A stretch of DNA of 47,587 bases, taken from Actinotalea ferrariae. GTDB lineage: Bacteria > Actinomycetota > Actinomycetes > Actinomycetales > Cellulomonadaceae. This document shows positions 24,337 to 31,245 of the stretch, piece by piece. How positions within the stretch are numbered: position 1 is the stretch's first letter; every line of letters begins with the position of its first letter. Made by a program: the position numbers and the translations under genes. The notes beneath the pieces were generated by a model, which was not told the origin of the DNA, ran no database searches, and saw only the letters and a program-made list of their open reading frames with translations. Where the stretch lies: the NCBI RefSeq assembly GCF_019733465.1, contig NZ_JACVQL010000021.1, forward strand, positions 1 to 47,587. The letters are read 5' to 3'.

Positions 24337-25113
24337 TCAGCCGACGCGGATGAACGTGGGGTTCGACTGCCAGATCTCACGAATCTGGATGGTCTTGCCG
24401 GGAACCGGGGCGTCGATCTGCGTGTTGCCCCCCGCATAAATCGAGATGTGCCCCGGGGTCCAGATGAGGTCTCCGGGCTGCGCCTGCTCGAAGGGCACCA
24501 CCGTGCCCGCGTCTCGCTGAGCGCCTGACGTACGCGGCAGCGCGATGCCCACCTGCGCGTACACGTACGAGGTGAAGCCTGAGCAGTCGAAGCCGTCCGG
24601 CGTCGTGCCTCCCCAGAGGTAAGGCACCCCGACGTAGCGCGAAGCGATCTCGACGATCGCGTTGCCGTTCGCGCTTGCGGGCGCCGGTGCTCCGATCTCG
24701 GCAGGAGCCGACTCGGCCGCGGCTTCCCGGACCTGGCTCCGAGAAGGCGCAGCCTCTACCGGCGCAGGCGGTGGAGGCGGGGGCGGGTCGGCGACGACCG
24801 TGATTGCCGGGACGTCGAAGGTCCATGCGGCGTCGCTGGGAACCGAGACGACCGGGGACGTATCCAGCACGGTACGAGCGGAGGCAGTGAGAGCCCGGGT
24901 GTCGACGGTCGGCAGCTGGCCCTCGTTGTGGCTGTGCGCTGCCGACGCCGGACTCGCCAGCATCGAGACGACCAGACCGGACGACGCGGCCATGACCGCC
25001 CCGCGACGACCGCTCAGTGCTACGTGGGCGACGGCCGTCGACGCGGCGATCGACAGCGGGGTGGTCGCCGACCCCGCGGCGCGGTGGCGTGCGGCCTCAG
25101 ATCGTGCAGGCAT
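24337..25113 (-). CDS. Secreted NlpC/P60 peptidoglycan hydrolase under riboswitch control
   Basis: 258-aa exported cell-wall endopeptidase. The ATG at 25113 has GGAGAGG 6 nt upstream. An N-terminal signal/anchor region (about residues 30-52, AAGSATTPLSIAASTAVAHV to ASPASAAHS) is followed by a Pro-rich linker and a C-terminal NlpC/P60 (C40) domain (IVEIASRYVGVPYLWGG) with the nucleophile in DGFDCSGFTSYVY and the His in TPGHISIYAGG. Its long 5' leader contains a c-di-AMP riboswitch (25130-25304), usual for actinobacterial rpf and NlpC/P60 genes, and further upstream a response-regulator box points toward it. It probably remodels the wall during metal or envelope stress. Confidence 0.9.
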   Translation of the reverse strand: MPARSEAARHRAAGSATTPLSIAASTAVAHVALSGRRGAVMAASSGLVVSMLASPASAAHSHNEGQLPTVDTRALTASARTVLDTSPVVSVPSDAAWTFDVPAITVVADPPPPPPPAPVEAAPSRSQVREAAAESAPAEIGAPAPASANGNAIVEIASRYVGVPYLWGGTTPDGFDCSGFTSYVYAQVGIALPRTSGAQRDAGTVVPFEQAQPGDLIWTPGHISIYAGGNTQIDAPVPGKTIQIREIWQSNPTFIRVG

Positions 25114-25129
25114 GGACAGCCTCTCCGAT

Positions 25130-25304
25130 CGCCTGTGAAGTGAGCTGTCGGGTTCGGGCTGGAGCAGCCCGGTCGGCCGTAGTGCACCGACTTCACCCCA
25201 AGGGCACCGCAAAGGTGCCCGTACACGTGGGTCCCCCACTCCTGCCATGTGAATCGGGGAGCGCGCCCTCGACGGTGGCAGGACTCGGCGTCCGCCTTGA
25301 GCGG
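25130..25304 (-). promoter_or_regulatory. ydaO/yuaA-type c-di-AMP riboswitch
   Basis: The minus-strand leader shows the conserved blocks of the ydaO class in order: CCGAGTCCTGCC, then GGCAGGAGTGGGGGACCCA, then CTTGGGGTGAAG, CCGACCGGG and finally GACAGCTCACTTCACAGGCG, 17 nt before the start codon of an NlpC/P60 gene, its classic partner. High c-di-AMP usually lowers expression. A covariance-model search was not possible here, but block order and spacing are convincing. Confidence 0.88.
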
Positions 25305-25382
25305 CGCCGAACGAGCGTCCGGCGCTCGCCGATAATAGGGGGCTCCACCGAGGCATGTCACGAATCGATCACGACGCAGGCC

Positions 25383-25399
25383 ATGAAGTTTCGATGAAG
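25383..25399 (-). promoter_or_regulatory. Response-regulator box upstream of the riboswitch (CTTCAT-N5-CTTCAT, minus strand)
   Basis: On the minus strand it reads CTTCATCGAAACTTCATGG, one base different from the boxes at 20297 and 24140, pointing toward the riboswitch and NlpC/P60 gene. It lies about 80 bp upstream of the riboswitch, a promoter-like distance. The 390-bp gap 25114-25504 is thus explained by this box, the riboswitch and the hydrolase promoter. Confidence 0.6.
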
Positions 25400-25504
25400 A
25401 CCGTCGTCCCGGGACACACGGTGGCCTCCTGATGTAGCGACACCCCGCGGTTGCGGGTCGATCGCGTCTTCCTGCGGACCAGCTGCGGTCAGTACGGTCG
25501 ACAG

Positions 25505-26812
25505 GTGGCGAACGAGGCCCGTCCGCGGCCGCACGGCACCGCTTCCCGACCGAGCGCACCCATGGGGCGGGTGGTGGCTGTGTCTCTGGCCGCGGGTGTG
25601 GTCGCCGCCGCCATGCTTGTCGTGGCGCCGTTCGTCCCGCCCACCGAGGCCGCGATCACGGGCGCCCTCTTGTGCGGGTTGGCGCTGGGCTGGGCGCTGC
25701 TAGCTGTTCTCTCGGCGCGGTTCACCGACCAAGCCCTGCGCTGGGCGATGGTCCCTGCCCTGTTCATGGGGGTCAGCGGTCTTCTGCTGCTGATCGTCGG
25801 CTGGCCGGTGCTCGAGCCGTTGGCCTGGGTGTGGCCTCCGGTCATGCTGGCCCTGGTCGTGTCGATGTTCGTTCGCACCCGTCGGGACGTTCGCAGCCGC
25901 AGCGGACGGTGGCTGCTGTACCCGGTGCTCACCGTGCTGGCACTGGCCTCGGTCGGTGGCGCGTACCAGACCGTGCAGGCCGCGGTGGACGCGTCACGTC
26001 CGATGCCTGGCCGGCTGATCGACGTCGGCAACCACCGCCTGCACCTGAGCTGCACCGGTTCCGGGGGCCCGACCGTCGTCCTCGAACCTGGTGCCGGCAT
26101 GGTTTCTGCCCAGCTGGAGCTGGTCGCGCCCGCCGTCTCTGAGCAGACCCGGGTCTGCGTCTACGACCGCGCGGGACGTGGGTGGAGCGAAGCCGCGAGG
26201 ACCCGCCAGGACGCCCACCAGATCTCGGCAGACCTGCACACCCTCCTCGAGGAAGGTGGCGTCCCCGGACCGTATGTGCTCGCCGGACACTCCTTCGGCG
26301 GCCTGTACGCGCTGGCCTTCGCCGCCCGCTACCCCGACGACGTGGCCGGGATGGTGCTGGTCGACACCACACCCCCGGCCTCCGGACCCCAGTCGAGCGC
26401 CACGCACGCGAGCGAGGAGGGCTCCTCCGACCTCGGGGACAGGCTCGCCACGCTGGTGTCCGTCTCCGCTCGACTGGGCGTCACCCGCCTGCTCGACCAG
26501 CCCACCCCGGACAGCGTGCGCAGCACGATTGAGGAGTACGGCCAAGGCGGCGCCTCGGCACAGGAGGCGGCCGCCCTGCGCGACCTCGCCGACAAGCCGC
26601 TGGTCGTCCTGACGGCCGCGGTCGGTCAGGACCCGGCCGACGCCGCCGCACACGAGGATCTCGCCAGGTTGTCCAGCAACAGCGTGCACCGCGTCGTCGA
26701 GGGCACCGACCACGGCGGGATGATCACCGACGCGACCGGTGCGGCCGCGACCAGCCGCGCCGTCCTGGACGTCGTCACCTCATTGCGGACCGGGCAGCCC
26801 CTGGCGGAGTGA
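25505..26812 (+). CDS. Membrane-anchored alpha/beta hydrolase
   Basis: 435-aa protein with about four to five N-terminal membrane spans (residues 20-155) and a C-terminal alpha/beta hydrolase domain: HLSCTGSGGPTVVLEPG, oxyanion and nucleophile motif LAGHSFGGLYAL (Ser), acid in MVLVDTTPP and catalytic His in GTDHGGMI. The GTG at 25505 is 6 nt after a TACGGT box, suggesting a leaderless mRNA; the upstream frame has no better start. The substrate is unknown. Similar fused membrane/hydrolase proteins occur in actinobacteria without assigned function. It is divergent from the NlpC/P60 gene and followed by a hairpin. Confidence 0.82.
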   Translation: MANEARPRPHGTASRPSAPMGRVVAVSLAAGVVAAAMLVVAPFVPPTEAAITGALLCGLALGWALLAVLSARFTDQALRWAMVPALFMGVSGLLLLIVGWPVLEPLAWVWPPVMLALVVSMFVRTRRDVRSRSGRWLLYPVLTVLALASVGGAYQTVQAAVDASRPMPGRLIDVGNHRLHLSCTGSGGPTVVLEPGAGMVSAQLELVAPAVSEQTRVCVYDRAGRGWSEAARTRQDAHQISADLHTLLEEGGVPGPYVLAGHSFGGLYALAFAARYPDDVAGMVLVDTTPPASGPQSSATHASEEGSSDLGDRLATLVSVSARLGVTRLLDQPTPDSVRSTIEEYGQGGASAQEAAALRDLADKPLVVLTAAVGQDPADAAAHEDLARLSSNSVHRVVEGTDHGGMITDATGAAATSRAVLDVVTSLRTGQPLAE

Positions 26813-26897
26813 CCTGGCTGGCGCACGAGTGGAGCTGCGGGTCCTCCCGGGCGACCAACGGCACCTGGCGAACCGGGCGCCCGGCCTCATCATGGGA

Positions 26898-26921
26898 CGG
26901 CAAGGCGACCCTTCCTTGCCG
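26898..26921 (+). terminator. Hairpin after the hydrolase gene
   Basis: 8-bp inverted repeat CGGCAAGG/CCTTGCCG with an 8-nt loop in the 138-bp gap before the CmtR-type gene. Confidence 0.45.
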
Positions 26922-26950
26922 GGCTGTGCCGCCGATGGCAGCATCGCATT

Positions 26951-27349
26951 ATGGCGATAACACAGACACCCGACGATGCGCCTGTCTCGCGCAGGGGGCT
27001 AACGACGGCGGCGTGCCTGTTCCACGGCTTTTCCGACGCCTCACGCCTGGAGATCCTGCGTCACCTCGCCCTGGGCGAGCACCGGGTGGTGGATTTGACC
27101 GCACACCTGCAGCTGGCCCAGTCCACCGTCTCCAAGCACCTGGCGTGCCTACGCGACTGCGGGTTAGTGACCTCGCGGGCCGAGGGTCGGGCGTCGGTGT
27201 TCTCCCTGACCCAACCCGACGCGCTCATGAACCTTCTGGCGGCGGCTGAGCGTCTGCTCGGTCTGACCGGTGACGCCGTCGCGCTGTGCCCGGTGTACGG
27301 CGTCGAAGGTGCCGCGACCGTCGCCCACGATGGGGGGGCCGCGGGATGA
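26951..27349 (+). CDS. cmtR: CmtR-type ArsR-family cadmium/lead sensor repressor
   Basis: 132-aa winged-helix repressor. The recognition helix region STVSKHLACLRDCGLVTSRAEG holds the Cys-x3-Cys pair of mycobacterial CmtR (Cys57 and Cys61), and a third Cys near the C-terminus (AVALCPVYG) matches Cys102 of that protein. CmtR senses Cd(II)/Pb(II) and releases DNA. The stop overlaps the next ATG (ATGA), but that following cation-transporter gene is broken, so the sensor has lost its usual target. It could still regulate itself and the methyltransferase downstream. Confidence 0.82.
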   Translation: MAITQTPDDAPVSRRGLTTAACLFHGFSDASRLEILRHLALGEHRVVDLTAHLQLAQSTVSKHLACLRDCGLVTSRAEGRASVFSLTQPDALMNLLAAAERLLGLTGDAVALCPVYGVEGAATVAHDGGAAG

Positions 27350-27453
27350 CCGCCGCCGGGCTGAACGCGCCGGAGGTCGAGGGACTGACCGCAGCGGGCT
27401 CCACCTAGCGCAGTTCACTGTCGCCTACAACGTCGTCGCGATCACCGCCAACA
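27346..27453 (+). pseudogene. Broken cation-transporter gene (N-terminal remnant)
   Basis: Starts with ATG in the stop of cmtR (MTAAGLNAPEVEGLTAAGST, then stop). A shift of one frame continues as LHLAQFTVAYNVV, the first segment of small CDF-like cation transporters that commonly follow cmtR. After that the homology ends. A frameshift plus a large deletion have destroyed it. Confidence 0.6.
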
Positions 27454-27468
27454 ATGAGAGGGATGACG

Positions 27469-28104
27469 ATGACCGGTGAGGTCAGCGCCGTCGTGGCGCT
27501 CGTTCTGTACGCGCTCGGCCTGGTCGTCACCTTCGGTGTGCGGACCTGGGCGCACCACCGAACCACCGGCAGCTCGGGGTTCCGCGGCCTGTCCGGCCGG
27601 CCCGGCTCGGCGCCCTGGTGGGGCGGTGTCCTGTTCGCCGCCGCCCTGCTGCTGGCCACGATCGGTCTCGTCCTGGCCACCACCGGCACCCTGCCGACGG
27701 CGGCCGTCCCGGCCGCTGCGCGGTGGGTCGGCATGGCCGCGGCAATCTCCGGGTTTGTCGGGGTCGTGCTCGCGCAGAGCGGGATGGGCACGTCCTGGCG
27801 CATCGGGGTGGACCCGGCCGAGCGCACCACCCTGGTCACCAGTGGAGCGTTCGCGATCGCCCGGAACCCGATCTTCACCGCGATGTGTGTGGCCCTCGCG
27901 GGCCTCGTCTTCATGGTCCCGACCGTGCTGACCGTCACGGGGCTCGTCTGCCTGGTGGTGGCCGTCCAGCTGCAAGTCCGCGTCGTCGAGGAGCCGTACC
28001 TGCTGGCCACCCACGGGGAGAAGTACGCGGGCTACGCGGCGCGGGTGGGCCGGTTCGTGCCCGGCGTGGGCCGGCTGCGCGCGACGAACCCGATGGTGCG
28101 CTAA
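27469..28104 (+). CDS. Isoprenylcysteine carboxyl methyltransferase-family membrane protein
   Basis: 211-aa polytopic membrane protein of the ICMT/PEMT-like methyltransferase group. About five spans; the C-terminal SAM-binding region has VTSGAFAIARNPIFTAMC and VVEEPYLLATHGEKYAGYAARVGRFVPG, both diagnostic. Of three close ATGs (27454, 27463, 27469) the last is best spaced from AGAGGG. Such genes are often found beside cadmium/zinc efflux genes, but the substrate is unknown. It lies between two fragments of CDF-type transporter genes. Confidence 0.83.
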   Translation: MTGEVSAVVALVLYALGLVVTFGVRTWAHHRTTGSSGFRGLSGRPGSAPWWGGVLFAAALLLATIGLVLATTGTLPTAAVPAAARWVGMAAAISGFVGVVLAQSGMGTSWRIGVDPAERTTLVTSGAFAIARNPIFTAMCVALAGLVFMVPTVLTVTGLVCLVVAVQLQVRVVEEPYLLATHGEKYAGYAARVGRFVPGVGRLRATNPMVR

Positions 28105-28106
28105 AG

Positions 28107-28200
28107 ATGTCCGGGTGCCCGGCGCTGCTGGCCGACGCCGGGCACATGCTCACCGACGCCACCGGTGTCGCGAATCGCGTTGATCGCCTCTGTCCTCGCG
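28107..28200 (+). pseudogene. CDF transporter fragment
   Basis: Reads CPALLADAGHMLTDATGV, the TM2 metal-site segment (HxxxD) of cation diffusion facilitators, then changes frame to IALIASVLAAR, which continues the same protein family. The rest is absent. It belongs to a different CDF subtype from the fragment at 27346. Confidence 0.6.
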
Positions 28201-28263
28201 GCGCGCCGGCCACTCTGTCCTCGCGGCGCGCCGGCCACTCTGTCCTCGCGGCGCGCCGGCCAC
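28189..28263 (+). repeat. Three perfect 25-bp tandem repeats
   Basis: Units at 28189-28213, 28214-28238 and 28239-28263 are identical, each with TCTGTCCTCGCGG at its start and the palindrome GGCGCGCC in the middle. The array begins inside the decayed CDF fragment. A 25-bp unit shifts frame each time, so it is not protein coding. It may be slippage in a dead gene or an array of binding sites upstream of the Nramp gene. Confidence 0.9.
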
Positions 28264-28350
28264 GAAAGCCTGCACGTATGGGCTGCAGCGTCGCCGCGGC
28301 GCAGGAGGCGCCGCTAGATTCGGCTGACGGGTACGGGCGAAGGGGGCGTC

Positions 28351-29637
28351 GTGCGCCAGGTTCCCTCGATGGCCGCGCGGGCGGTTGCGGCGGATCAGCC
28401 GCCGCGACGCTGGCGTAGCACCTGGGTGCTGCTCGGTCCGGCGTTCGTGGCCGCGGTCGCCTACGTCGATCCCGGCAACTTCGCCACCAACTTCGCCGGC
28501 GGCGGCAGGTACGGGTACCGCCTGCTGTGGGTCATCGTCGCAGCGAACTTGATGGCGATGCTGATCCAGTCCCTGACCGCCAAGCTCGGCCTGGCGACCG
28601 GCAAGGACCTGGCCTCGCTGTGCCGGGCGCACCTGCCACGGCCGGTCACCTGGGGGCTATGGGTCCAAGCAGAGGCGGTCGCGATCGCCACCGACCTGGC
28701 CGAGGTCGTCGGCGGCGCCGTCGCCCTCCACCTGCTGTTCGGCGTGCCCCTGCCGATCGGTGGCCTGATCACTGCGGTCGTCGCATTCGGGCTGCTGACC
28801 GCGCAGACGCGCGGCTACCGGCCGTTCGAGGCGGTCATCACCGGGCTGCTCGCCGTCATCGCGCTCGGCTTCGCCTACACCCTGCTGGTCTCAGGGCTCG
28901 AACCGGGTGCCCTGGCGCGCGGGCTGGTGCCCGGGTTCGCCGACACTGAAAGCGTCCTGCTGGCCACCGGCATCCTCGGCGCGACCGTCATGCCGCACGT
29001 GATCTACGTGCACTCCGCGCTCACGCCCGGCAGGTACCGGTCGACGATCGGCTCGCCATCCGCAACCGGTGCGCCCGTCTCCACCAAAGCGCTGCGGCGG
29101 GTTCTGCGGGCGCAGCGCCTGGACGTGCTGCTCGCAATGGGTGGCGCCGGGCTGATCAACGCAACGATGCTCATCGTCGCCGCCCAGATGTTCGCCGGCG
29201 ACTCCGTCGCGGGCACACTCGAGGGCGCGCACGCAAGCCTGGCCACTGCAGCCGGCTCCGGTGCGGCCCTGGCATTTGCCCTCGCACTGCTGGCGTCCGG
29301 GTTCGCGGCGTCCTCAGTCGGCACGTTCGCCGGCCAGGTAGTCATGGCCGGCTTCCTGCAACGTCAGATCCCGCTGTGGCTGCGCCGCACCCTGACGCTC
29401 GCGCCCGCACTCCTCGTCCTCGGCGCCGGCGCGGACCCGACCATCGCCCTGGTGTGGTCCCAGGTGGTCCTGAGCTTCGGCATCCCGTTCGCGCTGATCC
29501 CGCTGGTCATCTTCACCGCCCGGCGGTCCCTGATGGGCGACCTCGTCAACCGCACGGCGACGACCGTCACCGCCTCAGCGGTCGCGACACTGATCGTCGC
29601 CCTCAACGCGTTCTTGCTCTGGGACCTGGCTACCTGA
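28351..29637 (+). CDS. Nramp-family divalent metal transporter
   Basis: 428-aa membrane protein with about 11 spans. Nramp signatures are present: DPGNFATNFAGG in TM1 (metal-binding DPGN) and ATVMPHVIYVHSALTPG in TM6 (MPH). These proteins import Mn(II), Fe(II) or Cd(II) with protons; manganese is the usual bacterial substrate. The GTG start has GAAGGGGG just upstream. It is the only obvious metal importer in the island; manganese uptake could offset oxidative stress or displaced metals. The regulator is not visible, although a TAGATT -10-like box lies about 35 bp upstream. Confidence 0.9.
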   Translation: MRQVPSMAARAVAADQPPRRWRSTWVLLGPAFVAAVAYVDPGNFATNFAGGGRYGYRLLWVIVAANLMAMLIQSLTAKLGLATGKDLASLCRAHLPRPVTWGLWVQAEAVAIATDLAEVVGGAVALHLLFGVPLPIGGLITAVVAFGLLTAQTRGYRPFEAVITGLLAVIALGFAYTLLVSGLEPGALARGLVPGFADTESVLLATGILGATVMPHVIYVHSALTPGRYRSTIGSPSATGAPVSTKALRRVLRAQRLDVLLAMGGAGLINATMLIVAAQMFAGDSVAGTLEGAHASLATAAGSGAALAFALALLASGFAASSVGTFAGQVVMAGFLQRQIPLWLRRTLTLAPALLVLGAGADPTIALVWSQVVLSFGIPFALIPLVIFTARRSLMGDLVNRTATTVTASAVATLIVALNAFLLWDLAT

Positions 29638-30077
29638 GCTGTCCCGCAAGCGCCTTGCCTACGGCTTCATCCGGGTGCTGTCCCTCCCCCGAAGTGACTG
29701 TTCCCTAGGGGAGCCCTGCGACCGCGCCATCGAACAGCTCGTTCTCGGGTCGCGACCGGCGACCAGCCCTCTGGTTCTCTCATCTTGGCAAGGCGCCGGC
29801 TGCTGGCGCTCCGCGGCCCGGCCGGCACGGCATGCTTCGTCGCTGGAGCGTTCACAGACGGTCGGTCGTCGACGATCCGGACACCTACTAGCCTCGCGCA
29901 GTGCGCGGCCCGGCCTTTCGACCAGCCGACGACCCCTCGCGAAGCGCTCGAAGGCGGGGCGAGCGTTTCTGTGCCCCGTCGTTCCCGCCGGCCGGGTATC
30001 GTCATCCGGATCGACGGGGCTCTGTTGGGCCCGCAGGGCCGAGGAAGCGGAGCTTGATCGGGAGGGTGACGTCGACA
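29638..30077. other. 440-bp stretch without a recognised gene
   Basis: All frames are short or shadow-like and no RNA or protein family was recognised. A TATCGT at 29997-30002 could be a -10 element for the downstream small membrane genes. The left part (29650-29700) has the look of a lost coding end but cannot be assigned. Confidence 0.4.
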
Positions 30078-30413
30078 ATGCAACAGGCCCTCGAGATTCT
30101 CGGCGCCCTGACCCCGAGCGTGGGAGTCGGCCTGATCTTCTGGCTCGCGATGCGCAAGATCATTCATGCGGACCGCAACGAGCGGGCAGCCCAGGCGGCG
30201 CTCGATCGGTACCACCAGGCCGGCCCCGGTCACGAGCCCGACGCGGGTCGTCGAGCCAGCGTCTATGGCGAGAGACGGCAACCGGACGGGACGCGGGACA
30301 TCGACATGCGCGCAGGTAGTGCCGCGGCACCCACCGCTCAAGTGTCGGCGTCGCCTGCGCGGTCCGGCTCCACGTTGTCCGACGGTCACGCGTCAGAGGG
30401 ATCCGATGACTGA
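30078..30413 (+). CDS. Small single-span membrane protein
   Basis: 111 aa from the ATG at 30078 (an in-frame GTG at 30066 is possible). A membrane span lies near residues 10-27 (LTPSVGVGLIFWLAMRKI), followed by a charged helix (HADRNERAAQAALDRYHQ) and a disordered Ser/Ala/Gly-rich tail. No family was recognised. Its end overlaps the next small ORF by 8 bases, so the two are probably translated together. Confidence 0.55.
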   Translation: MQQALEILGALTPSVGVGLIFWLAMRKIIHADRNERAAQAALDRYHQAGPGHEPDAGRRASVYGERRQPDGTRDIDMRAGSAAAPTAQVSASPARSGSTLSDGHASEGSDD

Positions 30414-30516
30414 ACCAGGAAAGAGGCCCTCCCGGCTCGGCTTGGTGCTGCCGCTGGTCGCATTCGGCGTGATCATCGCGGGCTACGTGGTCTCTCTCGT
30501 GATCGAGCTGAGTTAG
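30406..30516 (+). CDS. 36-aa membrane peptide
   Basis: ATG with AGAGGG 5 nt upstream, overlapping the previous gene. The product is a basic start (MTEPGKRPSRLG) and one membrane span (LVLPLVAFGVIIAGYVVSLV). Its function is unknown. The small size, good ribosome site and overlap favour a real gene over chance. Confidence 0.5.
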   Translation: MTEPGKRPSRLGLVLPLVAFGVIIAGYVVSLVIELS

Positions 30517-30708
30517 CCGAGGTGCTCCCGATTGGCGGGGCCAGGGTAGACGGTCCCGCCCTCTCGAGGTGGCACGCTCCGGTCATCGGGGAACGTGTGG
30601 GCAATAGCACTGCCTGGTCGCTCATCCTCACGTCGAGCGGTTCCCAGCCGATCTGGTCGATGGCTCGCGGTGACTGTGGAGCCGTCCAACGAGAGATGCG
30701 GCCACGAT

Positions 30709-31224
30709 GTGACTGAGCAGCGCGTTTTCGCCAGCAAGCCGAAGATCGGCGCTCGGACCGGCGCGGCCACGGCGCCTGCCGAGCCGTCGAGCGCCGACGG
30801 CGCGCCAGCCCGACGAAGCAGGAAGCTGGTCGTCCTCCTGGTGATCGTCGCACTCCTAGGTTCGGGGGCCGGCTACTGGTTCCTCATCGGTCCTGGAGCC
30901 AGCGCCGAGCAGGGCGCGGCGCAGGAGCCTCCGGCGCCGGAGCCCGGCGTCGTGCAGGAGCTCGAGCCGATCAGCCTCAACCTCGCCGGCGGTCGGTACC
31001 TCATGATCAGCCTAGGTCTACAGCTCACGGCGGAGGTCGAGGACGAGATTGACCCGTCCATCGCCCTGGACCGGACGATCACGCTGTTCTCTGGGCGCAC
31101 GATCGAGGATGTCAGCAGCGCTGAGGGCCGGACAGCGCTGAAGGCAGAGCTTGCAGCCGCGCTCAAGGAGGGCTATGACGGCGAGGTCATCGACGTCTTC
31201 TTCACCACGTTCGTGACGCAGTAG
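30709..31224 (+). CDS. fliL: FliL-like flagellar basal-body-associated protein
   Basis: 171-aa protein with a cytosolic tail, one membrane span (KLVVLLVIVALLGSGAGYWFLIG) and the FliL extracytoplasmic domain: LEPISLNLAGGRYLMISLGLQL and the C-terminal VIDVFFTTFVTQ. FliL surrounds flagellar stators. No other flagellar gene is visible, so it is an orphan here, possibly captured from the chromosome together with the M23 peptidase gene, which it faces (21-bp gap). The GTG at 30709 fits the domain but has only a weak ribosome site. Confidence 0.78.
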   Translation: MTEQRVFASKPKIGARTGAATAPAEPSSADGAPARRSRKLVVLLVIVALLGSGAGYWFLIGPGASAEQGAAQEPPAPEPGVVQELEPISLNLAGGRYLMISLGLQLTAEVEDEIDPSIALDRTITLFSGRTIEDVSSAEGRTALKAELAAALKEGYDGEVIDVFFTTFVTQ

Positions 31225-31245
31225 CGCACGAACCCTGGCCGTGCA

